A DNA stretch of 58,450 nucleotides from Phoronis australis (Eukaryota; Phoronida; Phoronidae), in contig NMRA01000009.1 in the NCBI GenBank assembly GCA_002633005.1, forward strand, positions 777,273-835,722, read 5' to 3'. Positions within the stretch are counted from its first letter, which is position 1; each line of letters begins with the position of its first letter. Position numbers and translations under genes: made by a program. A model generated the notes under the pieces. That model was not told where the DNA came from, ran no database searches, and worked only from the letters and a program-made list of their open reading frames with translations. Of the stretch, positions 25,801 through 34,800 are shown piece by piece.

Positions 25801-28800
25801 CAATAAAAATTTAATCAAAAACAGCTTCCCGTGTTTTATATTCAAAATCTTTAAGAGTAAAACTTAAGGCGACAAGATTGATGCTTTTCACCTGTGTGTA
25901 GGTATGTTAAGGCTGACACCGTGACCCCTATACTCATACAACGTCATTCAAGCATTGTCCCTTTAACAACGAAAAGTCGGCTTTTCCCTTTGAAAATTCT
26001 TGAATTTATTTACTCCATTGAAGAGTTTGGATATCATAAAAAATAAGGAGACGTGATAGTGTCTATATTATTAAGTGTCTGAATAAAGCGTATAACTCAT
26101 TATACCTTTAACAATAAATATTACTTCTGTTGAGCTGATAATCAAATACTGCTTCATCTTGGCTTGGCGTTCCCGCCCAGATTCACTTGAAAAGGAATTG
26201 ATTTGCTGAAAAGTTCTCTTTAAAGTACACTGTGTCTTTCATACTAGTTCGCCGACAGTCTATAAAAATTATGATGTATGCAACAGTCTTAGTAATTTGT
26301 AGATCAGCTGTGGGAAAATTTGTGACTTCTCTTGTTCTTTAGTTCTGCTTCAGTTTTATCAAAGTGTTGTTGGGTAACTTTGGTGAGATAACAAGCAAAA
26401 CAACGTTCACAACCTTTCCAACAAGTTTTGAAGGAAGACAATGGGATAAAGAGAATGGTAGACGAGCTACAACAGAAAAATTATGGGTATGCGGAGAGTA
26501 CATTAGAGTAGCTCTGATAAATGAAATATCATTATGTTATATAAATAATATATAATATACGATATGATGTCCATATTACTGTCTAGCAAGACTGATTCAG
26601 TTGAGAGAAATTCTGCTAAAGGTAAACATTACTCGTAGATATTCCCGAGCTGTATCGAAGGCCTTGGAAATACAACAATTTCGTTCACTTATTGGACGAA
26701 CAATACATCGGTTTACAAGCATAGAAAATCTTATGTATTTTCTTTGATGGACGTACTTGTCTAAGAACAAGATATTTTCGTTACGAGCGAATTGGTGCAC
26801 TTACCCCAGAGGATATCTTTTCAAAAAGAAAACTTTTGCTCAAGTGAATCTAATCAGAGAAGGTGCAAAAAGCACGTACTAAAACCAACTTCACGCATTT
26901 GGACTCACATCAGCAAATTACAAGCGTCATTTGTTTACAATTTGGTGAGGCATGATGAATTCTAAATAAACGTAAATGTCCTCACAAATCTGTCAACCAG
27001 TTGCGTAAACTTTATATAAGTACCACAGTCCTCTCTAGAAATTTATCAGTGCATCAAATAATTATTTCATGTTGTGGATAGGCCTAGTGGGCCAAGAAAA
27101 GGTCAGATAAAATAACATTTTTGTGAACCCATTCAAATTCCTCATTTTGCCTCGGGCGGCTCATTTTAATACAGCATTCATCTTATTCCATACTCAATGA
27201 GTGAGAAAATGGTTAACATTTCTAGATCGGGGTAATTCGGTCTAAACACCATTTGAGGAAGCCATTTGTATTTAGAACTTATAGCAGTTAATATCGTTAA
27301 GCTTTTCAAGTGAAAGAAATGATTATCTTAACCGTTCAATTATGGGCACTACTGATTTTATGGTGAAACTTAATGTAACAATTGGTCAAGGAAATGGTAG
27401 TCACCCAAGGTACAACTACGAGGCTAAAAGTTGTTTATTTGATATCATAGGATGGGAACAAGATTTGACATTATGGTGGCACACACAGCTGCAATCGGGA
27501 CTAGAACACTTTAAAATGTGGGGACTACAGTTTGAAAGCAAACAGGGGCAGCGTGCCAAATATTTAATGATAGACGTCTAATTCAACGCACATTGATTTT
27601 TGAGTCTTCAATGTTACAGACATTGGCGAAAGACGGTTAGATCTGTGATACATTAAAAGCCCACATTACTTATGAGTTACGAACTAATTTCGCCGAGGGA
27701 ATAAAAACGAACGAGTTCCGTATTGAAATAAGACACCATATGAAAAGTCGGCCTGGTTAAATAGAATACAGATGAATGCCATCAGCCGGGACAAAATATA
27801 TTAACTCCTATTTAGGCGATAACAATCACATGTCAAAATCTTTTCGATTTGTGTTTTATAAAACATCGTGATGATGTGTTGTAAAACCCATTGCTATTAA
27901 AGTCGTAATTGAAAAGAAAAATGACCTTCTTCATTACATATTTTCATAGTTCAAAATTTTTATCAAATGTAACATAAGTGATAGTCATACTTTACTCCAA
28001 AGTGTTATTTTCTAGTATTTTCACACAAAAAGCAAACCAAAAAACGATCTATTTTATCACAATTTTGCAGTATTTTCCTGTTCCCCTTGTGATTATATTT
28101 AATAAACGTACTTGATGTTCAGACAGAACACCGCCGTCTACATGTATTCAGGGTAGACTGGGGCCGTTTAATGAATAAAATATCGCGCCCACTAATTAAG
28201 TGGTTCATTAATCAGTTGACTAATTGAGTTAATGGTACATTACGTTCAGCGAACAGTGTGCGCTTGGGGAATACCTGACAAGCTGAACATGAACTGAGAA
28301 GTGTTGCTAATCACACGTAATACACTGTCTAGTTAGGACCAACTTTGAACCTCATCGAATCATGAACGGTTGGACGGTACGTTTTGGGGTGACCTTAAAA
28401 TTGAGATAAATGGAAAATTATTTATCATACAAATCCTTGAAGGCGACATTTTGAATGCATTAACATGGAAACTTATTTCTTTACCCAAGTTCAAGGAATG
28501 AGCAATAACAAAATTTTACAGAAATTGCTCATGGTTAAACATTCTTTTATTATATCAAAATATTAACTATGTTATAACCTGATAATACCGACTCGTTTCA
28601 CTAGTCCGGCTTTGACGTTGAAATGTTAAGTGCGGAAAATGTTCAACTTTCAAACTCGATAAGCTCCATACAAGATCAAACGAACGTGAAGCGACTAATT
28701 GATATCTAAACAGATTAACATATGAAAAGGATAACAAGGCGCAACACAAAAACACTTGTCCACAACATCAGATGAAAAGAACAGAGAAGTCTAAAAAGAC

Positions 28801-31800
28801 ACAGCGGATAATGGAATTGTGAAGTGTATGTGATTTAAAAAGCTATAACTGCGTTAAAAACAGGTGAAAGCTTCATACTCCAAGATTATCAACTCTCTGA
28901 GTTGTCATACAAAACAAACAATAAAATGAACTAAAAATAATTTTTATTACAAAAAATCGCGAGTTAGATGGATGTTATTTTCAATAGCAACTATTGCAGC
29001 AAATGTTTATTTATTATTATGAACTATTGTTTAAAGCATCTTCGTAAACGAAATATGTTATTTACAACAATTTACACTGGGCAAGCATAAAAATAGAGAA
29101 AACATTAAAATAATAAAAAAACAAAAAAAACAACTCAATTCATATGTGAGAACGATATTGGAGTTATGTCATACATCTTATTATTATTATGGAAGCTAAT
29201 TTTGCTCATTTGTCCATCTCCAAATCGCAACTTTGAATTAAATTGCAAATTTTATACAACGTTAATTTTTTGTAATGTCGGAGCAATGAGTAAGAACGTT
29301 ACATAAACACTAGTTGAAGACGTATCAATCTTTGGCTTGATTAGACATTTGATTTGAACGAGTCTTGGGTACAGGTTGATTTATCAACTGAATGTTATTA
29401 GGTAGTAAGGAGCGTAATAATACAACGTTGTAAAGAAGCAGCTTAGCGTAACAAGTAATTAACACGGTCCTCATTAATCAAGATAACAGTTCAGTATTCA
29501 GTCGCTGGCAACACATAGATATTTTAGTATTTCCTACATATGCACATATTTATTAAAATAATTGTGAGCAAACCTGTTCTCTGAGTGGTGTATTACAATA
29601 GAAGCGAAAAGCGGTGCGGAATAAAAGCCAACACTAAAAAGCACATTTACCAGAATTTTTTTACTTTACTTGTGGCGTTGCTAGTCAGTTGCAACAAATT
29701 GAACTTTTCTCTTGAATATCAGACAATTCAAAATTCCTCCTCGTTATCACACGTTTACGATTATCAAAATAGAAAAGCATTTGACTAACTACTTTTCAGC
29801 GAAAAGTATAATTTCTCGTTAACCTGGAAACACTTTGAAGATGTGAGAATAGAGATGAATGACTGCAATGCAACTTACCAGAATTTTGTCTTTTTCTCTT
29901 GCCCACCGTCAAATCTGTGGCGTTATTTGAACTCGTCAGACTTGGGTTAGGTATTCCGAGAATACTACCAATCGAGTAGCCTGTGCCCCCAGGGCCGGTC
30001 GCACACGTGGGTGAGGTGCTGGGAGATGGGCTACCTCCCGCAGGGCTGCTCGGCCCTTGACCTCCAGAGGATTTTTTCGCCTTCTCGGCGGCTGAATTTC
30101 GTACGATCCTAAAAAGATCAGAACGAACGATTCTGAAAATAAGGGAAACGAAGAACTAAAAGAGGCATGCACAATCAACTTGGTTACGAGGCACGTGATC
30201 TAATGAGAAAATCTGCGTGCGCTTGATAATTACAGTCAATGTTTGAAGGATAGAATGTATTAGTGACCATTGTTTCATTATTGTTCATGTTTGAAGTCGC
30301 GTCTTTAAAGCGGCAATAGACACGTTATGAAATTAATGAAAATTACGATAAATTTTAAGTTTTCTGTAGTTTGACTAGTTGTGTCGGATATCATATCACT
30401 GAAACTGACAGAATTTATTGTACATCTCGAAGAGTTATTATCATAGCCTCATTATAATGGAGTATTGACGATGTAGAGGGCGTGCGAATTGATCAGGTGG
30501 AGAGTTTTGCAGTGAACGAAACAACGGCGGAATATAATTCGCAGCTCCTGAACACTGTCATCTTATGATCTCACATTAATATCTAACAGTATCATCCAAA
30601 ACTTGGACATTTAATGAAACTTTCACGGGAGGGTGTCTCATTTACGACTCACTGTAAATAGAATGACTATTAAAATGGTATTTTTTAATATTTAGCCTTT
30701 TAATATCGTTGATATTTATGTCAAGTTCATCTGTTGTTAAAGATGCGCCGCCGCTCGCGCCCTGCACGTGCCAAGAAAAAACAATGGAAGTTGATTAGAC
30801 AGTTAGGTAAAAAGTTGTTTAATGTTAAAAACGTATTTGACTGATTGTCGTTACATATTGCGTTGAATCAGAGATGGTTTATTAACTCAGCAGGGATATC
30901 TGAGGGCTAATTGGACGTGATAAATCAAATCGTGATCATGTCGAAAACGGACAATTATTTTTGATGCACCTTAATGTTTTGTTGCTTACAGCTGTATCTG
31001 AACTGCATGAATGAAAACAGTGATATGTCAGATGATTAGAATAACGTTTTAATTATTGACAGCTATTACGATATGAAAGTACACTTGCTTTATGGTGTTC
31101 ACATTAACTTGAATGATATTCTAAACATATTTATGTAATATTAACATGTCAATAACGCGAAATTTCAACTTGTCAAAAAAGCAAGTTTTAAGATTAGTAG
31201 GAAATTTTTGGAACACCATATCCCAGAAATGGCTGACCGGATTCATTTGAAACTTTGGCTTTCAGACACCATACATGCAATTTTGTTCTCCAAAAAGTTT
31301 CTGGGATTTTTTAATGTTCTATTTTTGCATGTGGTGTTATCAAAAAACAGGACTTCTAAACTTTTGTAAAAAAACTCTAAAATCTGAATAAAACGAAAAC
31401 GAAATGATATTTTGGAAAACTGTTAACAGCGTTTTTGAGATTTCATCTTGAATTCAGATAAGATTTGGTCAAGTTCACATGTTGATACCGTTGTTTTGCT
31501 ATGTAGGAACCCTTCTTTTCCGCTGAATTTTACTAGAAAGACATGGTTACGTGATCCAATGAATAGAAGATTGGTATAAAATCAAAAATCAAATTTCTAC
31601 TGTCAGAAAATATGTACTTTTACCGAGTTAAAATCTATGGTTTTGTAGAGAGTTGGATAAGGTCCAACATTACCTTGGCTCTTAATCTCCAGACAATGTC
31701 AATCCGTTTAACTCTTTCAGTTAGAGAAAATATGACAATCTCCCGGAAAGGGGTTTCAGTTCCGAACAAAAAATAAAATCTTATAACTTCCCTCATAAAA

Positions 31801-34800
31801 GATTCCATTTTATTCTTTATTTTGTTCCCCTTGAGCGCAGCAGGTGGACGAAGGATTAAAATAACTGTATTTCTAACCAAATCACATTTCTTTAAGTTTC
31901 AACAAAAAGACCATATTTGACAAGCCTGTCTTTCAATTGTGTTACCTTTTCTAAAACCACAAACATCAAAGAAAAGTTGTATTAGTGTGCAGATGGTCGC
32001 ATCCTATTTTGACTTTGATGTTCATTTCTTGCGCCAGAAACTTCCAGTTGGTTTGATTTACAACAGAGCCAATAGCGGCTACAGTTTGCCTCCGATGTGT
32101 CGGTGGCAGATCAGAAAAAAACACTATGTGGACAGTTCACGTTTTTCTTTAAAAGTAATCACGCTTATCTCTCGAGTTTCGGATGTTATTCAACACCCGA
32201 GAAGTGAACGAGAACTAAAGCTTGATTGGCCATCAATAAAAACACAACCAATTGAATTATACGCTGGCAGAAACTTAAGACTCGATCGTGTAATAATGAA
32301 GTTGGGAAGACATTGCCGCGCTCCTTTCAAAACTTCAATCAAGCAGACAATGCCTAGGTGATGCGGCAGAGTTTTTGGTTTCTAGTCTTTGATATATACA
32401 AATATGAAGTTGATCAGTCTTAATGTTCATGAAGGCGATAACTGAGGCGTGAGTAATAACAATTATTTGTTTGCCATGTTGTTTTTAGAAAGACTTATCT
32501 GTTTGACTCGGTCAACCAACTTGCTACAGGATACAATGCTATTCAAAACAAATTACCGATTTAAAAAGGGTCTCGCCTAAAATGAGCAGCAAATTACATA
32601 GGCTGTGTATTGTTCACGAATAGCTTTGGAATCTTAATGCGTTCTTTTCCTAACGCGCAGAACACAGTGTGCGCAGGTCCATGCAGGACACGATCTCAAC
32701 AACGTCATGATTCTGAGCGTTGAGCATTGTGCGTCAATACTTATTGCATATGACTGCATTGAAGGCCAACAAGATGTTATGGAGCGTAGTTTCAAACATC
32801 AACATGAAAAGTTGTTTACAAAACAAGTGATATTTATACTAACTAAAATCAGAAAAATCTACGATAAACCCAGAGAAGCCACCTTCTGTAGCATTGACAG
32901 ATGCACAAATTTGCTTTAGATAATATTTTTTATTGATAACCAGAATTAAAAGCCTTCAGCTGCCCCAAACTCTTACCTGTTTATGGAGCTAACGCTGGGT
33001 ACCGAATCCTGGTCACAGATGCCGTCAGACAGTAGTTTGTCTCTGATTTCCCACGCGAACAACGTAATATTTTCTTCTTTATATTCGCAGATAGCATTCA
33101 CCACTTTAGGGGTCGCAACTTTAGGCTTCGATCCGCCAATTACTTTAGGTTTGATGGAGCCTGTCTCGTAGTACCTGCAAGGTCAAGAATAACGTACTCG
33201 GTGCTTCCTATGAAAGGCAAGGTTAGAAGCCGATCGTACCCAACCCAGATGACAACAGAAACTTACAGGTATGTTGCTATGCAACGTGCACTATCATAAG
33301 TCTCAGGCAACAGCTGAAGTATGTAATGGATTAATGAATATCCTACAATGATCAGCACTCACGCTCTTCTGCGTCAGAAACTAACAAAGTGCAACCGTGA
33401 TCATAGATGGGCTCCATGCGACAGTGCTCACGGCTGATGAAGGAATTGTTGGTTCACTTATTTATTGAATTGTCACTGAGAATTGTACCATGGGAGCAGG
33501 TATCGTCAGCTAGTACCTTTGCGCGTAAATTCCACGCGCAAACAATATGGGTCGGACTACTGCCGTGTAAACGCAGACGGCGATCACCACTTCCGGTGTG
33601 GGAATCTCATGTTTGGAGCCCCCACATGACGGTGGTTTATATACACATGGGACCAGGATACTATTGTTCAATGTTTTTATTACAGTTAAAAATAACGTAT
33701 TTATGACTTTTACCAACTCTTCCTTTGACAACTTGGAGACATTGTTAGTCTTAAGAAAACAGATTTTTTTGTGAAAATCAGTGTTCGTTGTTATGTTGAA
33801 GTTAGCATGAACACAATTCACTTAAGTAAATACGGCAAAACGTGAGATGCTTAGTAGTCGACTTACATTAATTTTTCATAATTAATATCATAGCCTTTGA
33901 CTGAGGTAAAGTGAAAAACAATTCGAAAAGCACTGACGACGTGGTCAGATAATTAGGTTCTCGGTATTCAGTTACGGAAATTTACTTCTCAATTCCCTGT
34001 TTCACAGTTCAAAACAAACCAGTACTTTCGGTTAACAGAGCGGATTAAGATCAATGAAAATAAATTTGGAGGAAGTCTCTGCAGTAGGCGAGGACTCTGT
34101 GTTGTCAAGATTCACCCCGAGCCAAACTTTAGATAGTCGTGATTCTCAATTTGAATGTTATTACAGAGAAATACCTGGGGGGAGTCTGTCGTTTAAGTGA
34201 AAATATTTGATGCCTGTTGAATTAAGCACGTATGACAGCGAACTAGTGCGCATGCCTATTGCCACTGAAACCTTAATGGAATCATGACTTAATTACGTGT
34301 ATTGTAAAACGACGATTATTCCAAGTCTTCTAATGTTTGGATTGAGTATATAAGTATTTCTATGCACGCAAATTTTCTATCTCAGAACGTGCAGACGTGT
34401 TCATTGTTGTTACGTGTTGCTGATAAACATAGTCTCTACTTAAAGGGAACTTTGTAACAGCACAATAAAACGGAAAGTTCGAAACACTTGCAATCACACA
34501 CAAAGGCACAAAAAGAAAAATGGGTGGAAACTGAATTATATCAAACAGGTAAAAATGGATTTGTTTTTAAGGATATAAAGTCAAATTGACCCCAGAGAAG
34601 TTGTCTTACCTTCCCAAAATTTTGCTGACACAGCCATGGGATACCCTGAGTTGTCGCGAAATGTCGCACGGCCGGACCCCCTGGTGCGCTAACTCTACAA
34701 TCCGTTGCCGAACTACGTCCGGAAGTGGCCGACCGTTCACGAAAACCCCTCCTAATTGGTTCACTCCTCCGTGACCTAAAATAAAATAGGATATTTGAAA

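Noticed and set aside
31939-32361. Longest single open frame in the window, 140 codons, plus strand
   Set aside because: No domain, no splice or promoter context, lies antisense in a Pax2/5/8 intron; its length is attainable by chance in 58 kb over six frames.
33510-33821. 103-codon frame containing [13 protein letters not shown] read as a separate small gene
   Set aside because: The conserved part is confined to the exon-3-like segment and begins exactly after a homologous AG; the rest is intron. Better explained as a duplicated exon that decayed.
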